NCBI GenBank assembly: GCA_021734905.1
Contig: JAIPIB010000003.1
Location: 26,243-90,242, forward strand
Reading direction: 5' to 3'
DNA: 64,000 bases
Source of the DNA: Minisyncoccota bacterium
Lineage (GTDB): Bacteria > Patescibacteria > Paceibacteria > UBA9973 > UBA918
Numbering within the stretch: position 1 is the stretch's first letter; every line of letters begins with the position of its first letter. The notes under the pieces are model-generated. The model did not search any database. It worked only from the letters and a program-made list of their open reading frames with translations, and was not told the origin of the DNA. Positions 8,600 through 17,414 of the stretch are shown piece by piece. The position numbers were made by a program, and so were the translations under genes.

Positions 8600-9343
8600 A
8601 TGTTCCGAGAATCACTAAAATTAGTTAAGAATGAGAAGGAAGAAAAAAATGAGCTTGCAGCACTTATGGAAAGGCGTGAGGTTCTTTTTCATGAACTACT
8701 CCAACTGCCTGCGGTAAAGGAAGCATCTCTGCTCTTAGATAAATTACCTAAGCTTGTATATCACACAAAAGAACACACTTTCGGTGAAGATGGTGTCATT
8801 GCTGAAACAATTCTCTTCGGTCTCGCTGACAACATTTCACGCGGAGCACTAGAGCAACAAGTTATCGCAGCTGCATGGCACGATGTTGGATACCTTGAGC
8901 AATACACAAACAATGAACCTGTTGCAATAAAACTTTTCACAGAAAGTGAGGCCTACAAGCAACTTGGTCCAGACATTCGCGATGAAATTGCTGCAAATAT
9001 TGCAGATACAGCAATGGTCTTTAAGGATACTGGACCACACCTGCACATGTCACACAGCACCCTTGGATACATGATGGATGCAGATGTAAGTAATTTTGGA
9101 AGAACTGATTTTGAAGAGTGTAAGAAAAAAATAGCTCTTGAGACTGGCGTTGATCTTAGTGACCCAGCGCAGGAAGAAAAAATGGACAGATTTGTTATTA
9201 ACTTACTTGAGAACCACACATGGCACACCGAAGGTGCTCGAAAACTACGTGAAGAACAGAAACAAAAAAATCTTACATCTTTACGTTCTAAGTATCCAGA
9301 TCTTAAGTCTGGATATGAAATCAAAGAAAGAAAAGCCGCGTAA
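8600..9343 (+). CDS. HD-domain phosphohydrolase family protein
   Basis: 247 residues. The HD superfamily pattern is visible: histidines in YHTKEHT (about residue 55), the HD doublet in AAAWHDVGY (about residue 95), and later YMMDADVSNFG giving a further metal-ligand Asp. Members of this superfamily are metal-dependent phosphohydrolases that often act on nucleotides or signalling molecules. The substrate cannot be told here. The C-terminal third is basic and helical. The gene follows the region with three palindromes, which may control it. Confidence 0.85.
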   Translation: MFRESLKLVKNEKEEKNELAALMERREVLFHELLQLPAVKEASLLLDKLPKLVYHTKEHTFGEDGVIAETILFGLADNISRGALEQQVIAAAWHDVGYLEQYTNNEPVAIKLFTESEAYKQLGPDIRDEIAANIADTAMVFKDTGPHLHMSHSTLGYMMDADVSNFGRTDFEECKKKIALETGVDLSDPAQEEKMDRFVINLLENHTWHTEGARKLREEQKQKNLTSLRSKYPDLKSGYEIKERKAA

Positions 9344-9401
9344 TCTTGATTTGAAAACACCAGCACCCAATCACAACAAAGAATACTCTCTTTGATGTTT
9401 G

Positions 9402-9439
9402 GTAAAGTTATCTTTACACACACATAAACACGCTATAGA
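9402..9439 (+). promoter_or_regulatory. promoter/operator of the XRE regulator
   Basis: GTAAAGTTATCTTTAC (9402-9417) is a near-perfect palindrome placed where the -35 element should be. TATAGA (9434-9439) lies 8 nt before the ATG at 9448. The same palindrome core, GTAAAGTTAACTTTAC, sits in the promoter of the msrAB-type gene at 10030-10055. Confidence 0.6.
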
Positions 9440-9447
9440 ATGCAAAT

Positions 9448-9660
9448 ATGCAAGAAAGTATACAAAATGAGGTGTCTCAATATCGAGCAAACTTAAACGT
9501 AACGCAAGAAGAACTTGCGTGCGCTGTTGGGGTAAGTCGACAAACCATCATTGCGCTCGAGAAAGGTAATTATACGCCATCAATTCTTCTTGCACTTAAA
9601 ATTTCACATTTTTTTAATATCCCAATCGAAACTTTATTTTCAATATCATATGAAAAATAA
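9448..9660 (+). CDS. XRE-family transcriptional regulator
   Basis: A 70-residue single-domain helix-turn-helix protein of the compact YozG/Cro type. It shows NVTQEELACAVGVSRQTIIALEKGNYTPSILLALKIS, with the recognition helix around SRQTIIALE. It overlaps the next membrane-protein gene by 11 bp, a pairing often seen for this regulator type. A palindromic site over its own promoter suggests autoregulation. Confidence 0.93.
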   Translation: MQESIQNEVSQYRANLNVTQEELACAVGVSRQTIIALEKGNYTPSILLALKISHFFNIPIETLFSISYEK

Positions 9661-10012
9661 TTTACTTGAGATACTCACCACACTTTGTTTGATCATTATT
9701 GCTATATTGCTTCTTAATCCTTTTGATTTTTGGATGCCTGACATGATGGTACTAGGAATGCTTGCCGGAGCACTCGTCCTTTTTGGTATCTTCGCAAGCT
9801 TCATTCTTCGTGAAAAAACTATCGATGAACGTGACGCAATGCATGAGACACTCGCTGGAAGAAATGCTTTTCTTGCTGGTTCAACAGTTCTTATACTAGG
9901 TACAGTAGTTCAAGGATATACACACTCAGTCGATCCTTGGCTCGTTATTGCACTTATTACCATGATTGTTGCAAAATTCATGTCAAGAATGTGGAGTGAT
10001 ACAAACCTGTAA
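9650..10012 (+). CDS. small membrane protein (DUF2178-like)
   Basis: About 120 residues starting at the ATG that overlaps the regulator's stop. It has four hydrophobic segments with a short charged loop between them (REKTIDERDAMHETLAGRNAF), which resembles the ERDE-type loop of DUF2178 membrane proteins that typically sit beside small XRE regulators. The function of that family is not established. Translational coupling with the regulator suggests that the two act together. Confidence 0.75.
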   Translation: MKNNLLEILTTLCLIIIAILLLNPFDFWMPDMMVLGMLAGALVLFGIFASFILREKTIDERDAMHETLAGRNAFLAGSTVLILGTVVQGYTHSVDPWLVIALITMIVAKFMSRMWSDTNL

Positions 10013-10029
10013 CTCAACTATCCCCAATT

Positions 10030-10074
10030 GAAATGTAAAGTTAACTTTACATTTCAAACTATCCAAACTATACT
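10030..10074 (+). promoter_or_regulatory. promoter with 26-bp palindromic operator
   Basis: A perfect 26-bp palindrome (half site GAAATGTAAAGTT, 10030-10055) covers TTTACA (10046-10051), the -35 element. TATACT (10069-10074) follows after 17 bp, and the ATG at 10082 lies 7 nt later, so the message is probably leaderless. The central 16 bp match the site upstream of the XRE regulator, except for the two central bases. Confidence 0.75.
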
Positions 10075-10081
10075 GGCATAC

Positions 10082-11704
10082 ATGCATGTATACAAAAAAA
10101 TCTTTTTGATAAGTACTCTTATATTATTACTTGGGTTTTGCTACTACATTTTTTCGCCTTTATTTATAAAAATATCTATTAATGATGTTTTGCCTGTTGA
10201 ACGGACCACGAGCTCCACTGACACTGCAATAATCCCTGACGTTACACGATACCCGATTACTGGAACATCTGGACATCCAGCACAAGGAACTGTTCAGCTT
10301 ATTACTACTGATACGGAAAGGGTTATCCGCTATGAAGATTTTAAAACAATCAATGGACCTGATTTATTTGTCTATCTTAGTAAAGATATTGATGGAAAGG
10401 AATTTATTAATCTAGGAGAAATTAAGGGAACTGAAGGCAACATTAACTATCTTATCCCTTCTGATGTTGACCTAGCAACATACCACTACGTTCTAACCTG
10501 GTGCAAACAATTTGGCGTCCTCTTTAACTACGCAGATATTATGTCTAACTCATCATCAACAGAAATTACGCAAACAACTTCAACCGACAACACTTCTACA
10601 CAAACTTCGAGTGAAGTATCACCTTCAATTACGGTGCCCCCAGCTGCACCTGTTATAAAAAAGACAGCTCTTCTTGCGAACGGATGCTTCTGGTGTGTTG
10701 AAAATGACCTAAAAAAAGTCACTGGTGTCATTGATGTAATTTCTGGGTATGCAGGGGGCAACACTGAATCGCCGACATATAAAAATTATACAGAAGGCGG
10801 ACATCGTGAAGTTGTACTTGTTACTTATAACGCCTCAGAAATTACCTTCGCAAATTTAGTTGAACACATAATTAAGCATGGCGACCCAACAGATTCTCAA
10901 GGATCATTTAATGATAGAGGGGAGGAATATGCTCCTGCAATTTACTACGAGAATAGTACTGAAAAAGCAGAGGCCGAACGTGTTATTCAAGCAATTGATA
11001 TGCTCGGGATTTTTAATAATCCACTCCCCCTTCCTGTATTACCACGAGCAATCTTTTGGCCAGCAGAGGATTACCATCAAGATTATGCAACGAAGAACCC
11101 TATCAGATATACCTATTATAGAAGTGCTTCAGGCAGAGATAGTTTTATTAAAAAATACTGGAGCGGTTCAGAAAATACATTTGTCGTACCGAAGCTTGAA
11201 GTTGAGTCTGGTGCAATATTACCCAGTGATGTCATTTCGAAAGAAGAATCTTGGACACAATTTTTAAAACCTTCAAATGACATTCTCCAGTCACTTCTTA
11301 CTCCACTTCAATATAAAGTGACTCAAAAAGACGGAACTGAAAGCCCTTACACAAATATCTACGACAAACTTTATGATGATGGAGTTTATGTAGATATTGT
11401 TTCTGGTGAGCCTCTCTACCTATCAAAAGACAAGTACGATTCTGGAACTGGATGGCCTTCCTTTGTTAAACCCATTTCTCTAGAGGCGGTAACACTCAAG
11501 GAAGATAACGGTTTGTTCTCGAAAAGAACTGAGGTTCGATCAAAATATGCTGACTCACACCTTGGACACGTCTTTGACGATGGGCCTGCTGATCGTGGTG
11601 GAAAGCGCTACTGTATGAACTCAGCAGCATTACGATTTATACCTCGCGATATGATGGAACAAGAAGGCTATGCTTATATCTTTCCACTTATGGATACCGA
11701 ATAA
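10082..11704 (+). CDS. msrAB: membrane-anchored DM13-MsrA-MsrB fusion (methionine sulfoxide reductase)
   Basis: 540 residues. An N-terminal membrane helix (KIFLISTLILLLGFCYYIF) is followed by a DM13-like domain (IRYEDFKTINGPDLFVYLSKD), a Ser/Thr linker, then MsrA with the catalytic GCFWC and GYAGG motifs, and MsrB with GTGWPSF and RYCMNSAALRF. It should reduce both S- and R-methionine sulfoxide in exported proteins on the outer face of the membrane. DM13 domains are proposed to be redox domains, so this one may feed electrons. Start chosen at 10082 from the promoter spacing. Probably controlled by the neighbouring XRE regulator. Confidence 0.93.
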   Translation: MHVYKKIFLISTLILLLGFCYYIFSPLFIKISINDVLPVERTTSSTDTAIIPDVTRYPITGTSGHPAQGTVQLITTDTERVIRYEDFKTINGPDLFVYLSKDIDGKEFINLGEIKGTEGNINYLIPSDVDLATYHYVLTWCKQFGVLFNYADIMSNSSSTEITQTTSTDNTSTQTSSEVSPSITVPPAAPVIKKTALLANGCFWCVENDLKKVTGVIDVISGYAGGNTESPTYKNYTEGGHREVVLVTYNASEITFANLVEHIIKHGDPTDSQGSFNDRGEEYAPAIYYENSTEKAEAERVIQAIDMLGIFNNPLPLPVLPRAIFWPAEDYHQDYATKNPIRYTYYRSASGRDSFIKKYWSGSENTFVVPKLEVESGAILPSDVISKEESWTQFLKPSNDILQSLLTPLQYKVTQKDGTESPYTNIYDKLYDDGVYVDIVSGEPLYLSKDKYDSGTGWPSFVKPISLEAVTLKEDNGLFSKRTEVRSKYADSHLGHVFDDGPADRGGKRYCMNSAALRFIPRDMMEQEGYAYIFPLMDTE

Positions 11705-11718
11705 TATATAATTCTTAT

Positions 11719-12090
11719 ATGAGTAAAATACTTGAGTTACTAAAAATAACAGGAATACCAGTTGTACTCGCATCACTGTGTTGCCTATCCCCTATTATTC
11801 TCGTTCTTTTAGGTGTTTCAACAGTGAGCTTCGCATCTTCGCTTTCTGATACATTTTATGGTGATTATAAATGGGCCTTTAGACTCGTTGGCCTTCTAGC
11901 ATTACTTCTATCTCTTGCCTATTATCTCCGTCGTAAAAAAGGAATTTGTACCATAGACGACGTTAAACGAAGACGCAATGAAGTTATAAATTACCTCGCG
12001 CTAACTGTCGTGGGAGGTGTCCTTGGATATATCTTTTTTCTCTATGTCGTTGTTCACTATACAGGCGTCTGGCTTACACTTTGGAAGTGA
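11719..12090 (+). CDS. MerT-like small membrane protein
   Basis: 123 residues with four hydrophobic segments. The first helix carries a vicinal cysteine pair in SLCCLSPIILVLLGVS, followed later by LRRKKGIC, an arrangement like the MerT mercuric transporter. No MerR, MerA or MerP is near, so a metal or thiol-related transport role is only a suggestion. TATAAT (11707-11712) lies 6 nt before the ATG. It follows the Msr fusion by 14 bp. Confidence 0.7.
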   Translation: MSKILELLKITGIPVVLASLCCLSPIILVLLGVSTVSFASSLSDTFYGDYKWAFRLVGLLALLLSLAYYLRRKKGICTIDDVKRRRNEVINYLALTVVGGVLGYIFFLYVVVHYTGVWLTLWK

Positions 12091-12131
12091 TCAAGTATTC
12101 AAATAGTTAAACTGATGTCTCGTGTCTGTAA

Positions 12132-12554
12132 CTATTTCCAAAAGACAGTTACAAAAACTCCAAGTGTTACAAGCATCCCTCCAACCACATTTCCCATAGT
12201 CGGTTTTTCAGCAAGGAAGACAAATGCCAAGACTATTGTGAGTGCAATACTTATCTTATCAATTGGGGCGACTCGCGAAACTTCTCCGAGCTGTAACGCT
12301 TTGTAGTAGAAAAGCCATGAGACTCCTGTTGCAAGTGCAGAAAGAAAAATGAAAATATAGGAGTATCTTGATATTTTAAACATATCTGAGGCATTGCCCT
12401 GAATAAAAACAATCGTCCATGCGAAAAACACAATGACAATAGTTCTGAGTGCAACGGCAAGATTACTATCGACGCCCTTAATGCCAATTTTTCCAAAAAT
12501 AGCAACGAGAGAAGCGAAGAACGCAGACAGGAGTGCATAAATTGCCCAGTTCAT
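12132..12554 (-). CDS. EamA/DMT-family transporter, short form
   Basis: 140 residues with about five hydrophobic helices, the size of a single EamA repeat. The C-terminal helices carry the typical pattern EVSRVAPIDKISIALTIVLAFVFLAEKPTMGNVVGGMLVTLGV. Short EamA proteins work as dimers; the substrate is unknown. TATAAT (12564-12569) lies 9 nt upstream of the ATG. The next gene upstream, at 12570, is also on the minus strand. Confidence 0.85.
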   Translation of the reverse strand: MNWAIYALLSAFFASLVAIFGKIGIKGVDSNLAVALRTIVIVFFAWTIVFIQGNASDMFKISRYSYIFIFLSALATGVSWLFYYKALQLGEVSRVAPIDKISIALTIVLAFVFLAEKPTMGNVVGGMLVTLGVFVTVFWK

Positions 12555-12569
12555 ATACGAATTATTATA

Positions 12570-13214
12570 TCATTCTTGCACTCCTGTCTGCCTTCTTGCT
12601 CTCATATACAATACAAATATTCCGATGAGGACGACGAGAGCGACTGAGATTTCAATGTAAGTTTCGACTTGTGATGATTGTTCAATAAGTATCATTAGTG
12701 CCTCCAACCCAATATAGCCAGCATAGAGATAGAAACTATCTCTAAAAATTGTTCCTATAAATGTCGATACAACAAATACACGAAGTGGAATCTTGAGAAG
12801 ACCAGCACCAACAGAAAGAAGAACACTTGGAACAAATGGGAGTGCTCTAAAGATTGTGAGTAAAACGTAGTCCTTAAATCCGTTTCCGAGTTTACTACCA
12901 AGGAGATCAACGTCGTTTTGTGTCACATTGAAAAATCGACCAAATTTATTAATAACAAAATCTTCAGATTTGCTCGCAATCGCATAGACGACAAGTGCAC
13001 CAAGAGTCTTCCCACAGGCACCAATAAGAACAAGTGGAACAAGTGCATACAAAGTACGCTCCTGCACTGCAGCAAAAGACCCAAGGACAACCATAACAGT
13101 TGGAGATGGTATAGGGGCAACAACTTCTTCAACAAATGAAGCAAAGAAAGCAAACGCCTCGAGTGAGAGTGTATGAATAGTCGAAATAAGGATTTCTTCC
13201 AGATATAAAAACAT
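12570..13214 (-). CDS. DedA/VTT-domain membrane protein
   Basis: 214 residues with the DedA (SNARE-associated, VTT) pattern: an N-terminal amphipathic region with EEVVAPIPSPTVMVVLGSF, and a later RALPFVPSVLLSVGAGLLKIPLRVF with the conserved Arg and Pro and the Gly-rich turn. DedA proteins are polyprenyl-phosphate or lipid flippases or support membrane homeostasis. TATACT (13224-13229) lies 9 nt before the ATG. Confidence 0.87.
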   Translation of the reverse strand: MFLYLEEILISTIHTLSLEAFAFFASFVEEVVAPIPSPTVMVVLGSFAAVQERTLYALVPLVLIGACGKTLGALVVYAIASKSEDFVINKFGRFFNVTQNDVDLLGSKLGNGFKDYVLLTIFRALPFVPSVLLSVGAGLLKIPLRVFVVSTFIGTIFRDSFYLYAGYIGLEALMILIEQSSQVETYIEISVALVVLIGIFVLYMRARRQTGVQE

Positions 13215-13252
13215 AGTGACTCAAGTATATCAACTACGACAGTAAATGTGTA

Positions 13253-14305
13253 TTACTTTCCACTTCCATAATATTCCTTCAATAATTTCACATGACCTTC
13301 ATACGTTGACGAACAGTGAAATCCGGCCTGTTTATCATGAAAATAAAACATACAATCAGTCTTTCGTGGATTAAGGGCAGCCAAGATTGAGTCAATTGAT
13401 GGATTCGCTATAGGAGATGGAGGGAGACCGGAGTTTTTGTAGGTATTATATACTGATGCAATATATTTATCTGAGGGAACAACTTTCGGCCACCATGTAG
13501 CCACATCTTTACTCCCCTTTGCATACTGGAGCGTTGCATCAATTTGCAAATTCATATCGATAAATAACCTATTCCAGATAACTCCAGAGATAAGTCGCAT
13601 ATCAACAAAATCATACGCTTCACGCTCAAGCATAGATGCTATGGTTAATATATCTGCAAGAGGAACCTGTTTCTCAGTATCATCTCCATATCGAGAAAAT
13701 ACCTCATCATCAAATCTTTTAATGATCAGTGTTGAAACATCATTCGGTGTTGCACCACGAGCCACTGTGTATGTGCCTGGGAAAAATTTACCATCTGGGA
13801 TTTCTGGAGCTGTATTAATAATTTGATCCAAAAATTCCTGCTTCGATGACGTATCCCATTTTAGAATTTCTGCAAAATGGTCTGCTATTTGTTCTTTCCG
13901 TTCACCTGGCTCTATAACAAGGAGTCTGCTGGAGAGTGAGGCAATATTCTGGTACAACCCCACGAGTGCAAGTTTTCCAAGTGCATGTTCAATCCAACCT
14001 GTCTTCGACGCAACAATTCCTTCCTTTAACATACGATCTTCAAAATATAACTCTACCAGCGGACTCTCAATAATTTCTTTCCGTATTGGGTAAACTCCAA
14101 CTGGAAATTTTTGAGTAAATTTCTGCATTTCATCAAAGGCTATACCTCCAGTATCAGGGATGTATTCTTGTGCCTTTTGCTTCCCTAAAAGGACAAAAAA
14201 TACAACACTTACAGCGAATAGAATCAGTACAAGGATACTTAGAAAATATACTGTTTTATATACGATTTTTTTATTTGCACAGGTTTTTAACTTAGATAAA
14301 TGCAT
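13253..14305 (-). CDS. mltG: endolytic murein transglycosylase MltG
   Basis: 350 residues with an N-terminal membrane helix (FLSILVLILFAVSVVFFVLL) and the YceG/MltG catalytic region: ASMLEREAYD with the catalytic Glu, VIWNRL, QIDATLQYA, then YNTYKNSGLPPSPIANPS. It cleaves glycan strands at the outer membrane face and ends nascent peptidoglycan chains. It starts 10 bp after the stop of the upstream phosphatase gene, so the two are likely cotranscribed. Confidence 0.95.
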   Translation of the reverse strand: MHLSKLKTCANKKIVYKTVYFLSILVLILFAVSVVFFVLLGKQKAQEYIPDTGGIAFDEMQKFTQKFPVGVYPIRKEIIESPLVELYFEDRMLKEGIVASKTGWIEHALGKLALVGLYQNIASLSSRLLVIEPGERKEQIADHFAEILKWDTSSKQEFLDQIINTAPEIPDGKFFPGTYTVARGATPNDVSTLIIKRFDDEVFSRYGDDTEKQVPLADILTIASMLEREAYDFVDMRLISGVIWNRLFIDMNLQIDATLQYAKGSKDVATWWPKVVPSDKYIASVYNTYKNSGLPPSPIANPSIDSILAALNPRKTDCMFYFHDKQAGFHCSSTYEGHVKLLKEYYGSGK

Positions 14306-14314
14306 ATTCTTTTA

Positions 14315-14950
14315 CTATTTCATATCCATTTCAACAAGCTTCCAACCACACGTGCCACCTTGTGTCTTCCCAACATATTCCAGATGCGCAACACCAGCAT
14401 TTTTCATTCGTTTAACATACAGAAATGTAAACATAAGATCACGGATACTTAGCATCCTGTTGTCACACATATATGAAATCATGAGATTAATAAATATTGT
14501 ATGTGACACAACAATGACCGATTCGTACGTACCTTGCAACGACTCAAGATATCTAAGTGCTTTTTTGGCACGTCCACTTATATCAAACGGATTTTCGGCA
14601 TCCTCATATCTCCACGAAGGATCATTTCTATGAAGTACTGAGAGCACAATATACCAAAATGTACCTGGGCCAAAATGAGATTTTCCAGACAATTTTGAAG
14701 GTCTCATTATTTCATAAAAAAGATTATCTTGTTTTGCAGACAATCCAACACAAGAGCCGATTATTTTTGCTGATTCAACTGCGCGAGTATATTCACTCGT
14801 TAGGAGCAAATCTGGATTTACCCCCCTTAAAAGCTCTCCTGTCGTCAGTACAGCTTCCTTTCCACCCTCTGATAATCCGGTATTTGGTGTTTGATGAATA
14901 TGTTTTTTATTTAACTCAGTCTCACCATGGCGTACGAAATAAACATGCAT
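14315..14950 (-). CDS. histidine phosphatase family protein
   Basis: 211 residues. The N-terminal FVRHGETELN is the phosphohistidine RHG motif, LTSEYTRAVESA provides the second arginine, and VIVVSHTIF provides the second catalytic histidine. Members dephosphorylate small molecules or proteins; the substrate here is unknown. It lies 11 bp from the end of dnaX and upstream of mltG in a minus-strand run. Confidence 0.92.
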   Translation of the reverse strand: MHVYFVRHGETELNKKHIHQTPNTGLSEGGKEAVLTTGELLRGVNPDLLLTSEYTRAVESAKIIGSCVGLSAKQDNLFYEIMRPSKLSGKSHFGPGTFWYIVLSVLHRNDPSWRYEDAENPFDISGRAKKALRYLESLQGTYESVIVVSHTIFINLMISYMCDNRMLSIRDLMFTFLYVKRMKNAGVAHLEYVGKTQGGTCGWKLVEMDMK

Positions 14951-14961
14951 AAAAAATAAAA

Positions 14962-16005
14962 CTACACTAACTCCTTACAATGTTCCACGAGGAGCAACTC
15001 AAGCGGCAACTCAGGTACAGAGCATCTATTGATATAATCGCCCATATCAAGTGCTTTTATCATAAGATGCGAATTAATTGAAGTAACAGAATCAGCAGCA
15101 TACTCAGAGATGAATGCCATATCTTCAACACCATATTGTTCAGTGCATGTCTTCAAGCTCCCTGGATTATGTCGCAATATGATAATACTCCGGAACCTTT
15201 CAAGAAGAAGCGTATAAAAAAGTTTCATATCTGCATGAGCCTCGTGTGCTTTCGCTAACGCTTGAAGGCCTTTTTCGACATCCTTTGTTGCAAAAGCAGT
15301 AAGTACTTCTTGCAATAAAATATTTTTAGGTGCACCAACAACTTGAGACACCTCATCAGTTGTCAAAGATGTATCTGTTGAGGCCATCATCACTTTCTGG
15401 GTAATTCCGAGAGCATCCCTATATGAACCGTCGGCAGCGAGTGCAATGACGTCAGCAGCGCTCGAATCAAGTGAAAATTTTTCTTTTTTGGCGACACTCA
15501 AGATTACTTCCCGAAGTTCTGCACGGGTAGGGGCACGGAACTCAAAAACCTGACATCGTGATGTAATCGTATCAAGGAGTTTATCTTTTTCTGTAGTAGC
15601 AAGGATGAAAATAACATGTGACGGTGGCTCTTCAAGTGTCTTCAAAAGCGCATTGAACGCTTCTTTAGTAAGCATATGAACCTCATCAATAATATATACC
15701 TTGTACGGTGATTCATAAGGCAGTGTATGAACTGATTCCTTAAGTTCACGAATATCATCAATACCACGGTTTGATGCAGCGTCTATCTCATAGGTATCAA
15801 CATCATGTGCTCCAACTGCTCTAGCAAAAATTCGAGCAACAGACGTCTTCCCTGTCCCTCGTGATCCAGTAAAAAGCAGTGCATGGGGAATCATGCCTTT
15901 TTCAAGAGAACCCGCTAAAACATTAACAATATGGTCCTGATTACAGACATCCTCGAATGTCTCGGGCCTGTACTTTCTATACAGTGCGAGTGAAATATCG
16001 GTCAT
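14962..16005 (-). CDS. dnaX: DNA polymerase III gamma/tau-type clamp-loader ATPase, short
   Basis: 347 residues. Walker A is GSRGTGKT, Walker B is VYIIDEVHML, the SRC-type motif is TSRCQVF, and YRPETFEDVCNQ marks the N-terminus. It should be the motor of the clamp loader. It ends after the gamma oligomerisation domain and has no tau extension. The zinc-binding cysteines that normally follow Walker A are missing: ARIFARAVGAHDVD runs straight into TYEIDAASN. TATACT (16012-16017) lies 6 nt before the ATG, so the message is probably leaderless. Confidence 0.95.
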   Translation of the reverse strand: MTDISLALYRKYRPETFEDVCNQDHIVNVLAGSLEKGMIPHALLFTGSRGTGKTSVARIFARAVGAHDVDTYEIDAASNRGIDDIRELKESVHTLPYESPYKVYIIDEVHMLTKEAFNALLKTLEEPPSHVIFILATTEKDKLLDTITSRCQVFEFRAPTRAELREVILSVAKKEKFSLDSSAADVIALAADGSYRDALGITQKVMMASTDTSLTTDEVSQVVGAPKNILLQEVLTAFATKDVEKGLQALAKAHEAHADMKLFYTLLLERFRSIIILRHNPGSLKTCTEQYGVEDMAFISEYAADSVTSINSHLMIKALDMGDYINRCSVPELPLELLLVEHCKELV

Positions 16006-16025
16006 ACTAACAGTATATCAGAATC

Positions 16026-16859
16026 TTACTGAACATCATCCCAAGCTTCAAGGATTGCCAAAACATCATGTTCCAAACTCGAACTCTTGAGTATTGCTAT
16101 TCCAACATCAGATCGCGCACCACTGCTCTCAAAGGCTCCGACGAAAGTATATTTTGCCTCGTCAGTGTATCCCTGTTTGCCTCCTATAAACCGCTTATTT
16201 TTCTGAAGAGGATTGTTATTCACATAGCCTGTCCTTGCGTCAATATATGTATTCAGTTTCGTAATATCCAAAATAAGTGGTACAGATTCTTTAATACGCG
16301 AATAAAACAGAGCTAAATCTGTAATTGTAGAAACATTCTTAGGACTCAGTCCTGTTGGTTCAGAAATCAATGTATCGCGAAGCCCGATCTCTCCAACAAG
16401 CGATGTCATCAATAAATCAAATTCAGATCCAAAAAATCTCTCTATAGCAACTCCTGCGTCGTTCGATGATTCAATAAGTAAAGGAAAGAGAAGTTCGTGT
16501 GGCGTCGTATCCATTCCTACAATAAGTTTGCCGGATCTCCCCTCAGCATAAGTGTCATTTGCTAAAATAATGAATTTTTCGTCTTTTTTCACACTTTTCA
16601 TGACCAATGCACCTGTAAAGAGCTTTGTGATTGAGGCAATTGGATGTATCTCACCGAGATTTCTTCCGTCAAGAACTACTCCTGTTTCTGGGTCAAAAAC
16701 AGCCCACGTATCTGTTGTGAGTTCTGACGGTAAAATTTGGTAGTTTCTTTCTCCATCCTCAGCATGAGTAACCTCAGTTTTTTCTAACGGCACCATCATG
16801 AGGCTCATCATTATGATACCTACAGTAACAACACTAAAGAAAAATAATTTCTGTATCAT
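16026..16859 (-). CDS. serine-type D-Ala-D-Ala carboxypeptidase (peptidase S11)
   Basis: 277 residues with an N-terminal membrane segment. The penicillin-binding motifs are in order: SITK (SxxK) in IHPIASITKLFTG, SSN (SxN) in LIESSNDAG, and a KQG in place of KTG in GGKQGYTDEA. It trims pentapeptides of peptidoglycan outside the membrane. The KQG variant is a small departure from the usual triad. No C-terminal PBP5 membrane anchor is seen. It lies 20 bp before dnaX. Confidence 0.9.
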   Translation of the reverse strand: MIQKLFFFSVVTVGIIMMSLMMVPLEKTEVTHAEDGERNYQILPSELTTDTWAVFDPETGVVLDGRNLGEIHPIASITKLFTGALVMKSVKKDEKFIILANDTYAEGRSGKLIVGMDTTPHELLFPLLIESSNDAGVAIERFFGSEFDLLMTSLVGEIGLRDTLISEPTGLSPKNVSTITDLALFYSRIKESVPLILDITKLNTYIDARTGYVNNNPLQKNKRFIGGKQGYTDEAKYTFVGAFESSGARSDVGIAILKSSSLEHDVLAILEAWDDVQ

Positions 16860-16900
16860 AATTAAACTGTTGACTAAACCGCCCTAAAGATGTTTGGGAA

Positions 16901-17404
16901 CTATTTTTTAGTCTTTACTGCTGGTTTTACAACAGCTTTCTTTACCGGAGCTTTTTTCTGAGCTACTTTCTTTGGAGCAGACTTAGCAACAACCTTTTGC
17001 GCTTGCTTTGCAATGCTTTTTTTTGCTGTGTCCAAAACCTTCTTAACTGTTTTACTCTTTTGAAGTTTTGCCCAATGATCACCCATTTCCTTCTTAAAAT
17101 CTTTTACTTCACCTGCAGTAGCGTTTTTAACAGTTCCATATGCACCACTTGCAGCCTCAACAAGAGCTCGGTATTCTTCTTCAGTAATAGTCTCAGCTTT
17201 TTCAAGAGCTTCAAGTACTTCGCCCTTTGCTTTCAATACCCACCCTTTTACTTTCTTTCTATTCTGTTTTGATTCCTTACTCCCATACAGAAAATATGCA
17301 CCTGCCGCTGTTACTGCAGCTGCAGTAAGTCCAAAACCAATACCAACCTTTGTTGCTGTGCTCATATCCTTACCCTTTACGGTTTTTACTTTTTTTTGTG
17401 CCAT
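16901..17404 (-). CDS. YtxH-like protein with Lys/Ala-rich tail
   Basis: 167 residues. A Gly/Ala-rich helix (TKVGIGFGLTAAAVTAAGAYFLYG) is followed by SKESKQNRKKVKGW, the usual arrangement of YtxH-like proteins, then an amphipathic helical region and a very basic Lys/Ala/Pro tail (KKAPVKKAVVKPAVKTKK) that could bind nucleic acid or the cell wall. The role is unknown. It follows the 17415 membrane gene by 10 bp. Confidence 0.75.
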   Translation of the reverse strand: MAQKKVKTVKGKDMSTATKVGIGFGLTAAAVTAAGAYFLYGSKESKQNRKKVKGWVLKAKGEVLEALEKAETITEEEYRALVEAASGAYGTVKNATAGEVKDFKKEMGDHWAKLQKSKTVKKVLDTAKKSIAKQAQKVVAKSAPKKVAQKKAPVKKAVVKPAVKTKK

Positions 17405-17414
17405 ATTATTTATA

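Noticed and set aside
9138..9395. Open frame overlapping the HD gene in another phase
   Set aside because: It lies within a well-supported HD-family gene and shows no domain or start signal; it is a shadow frame.
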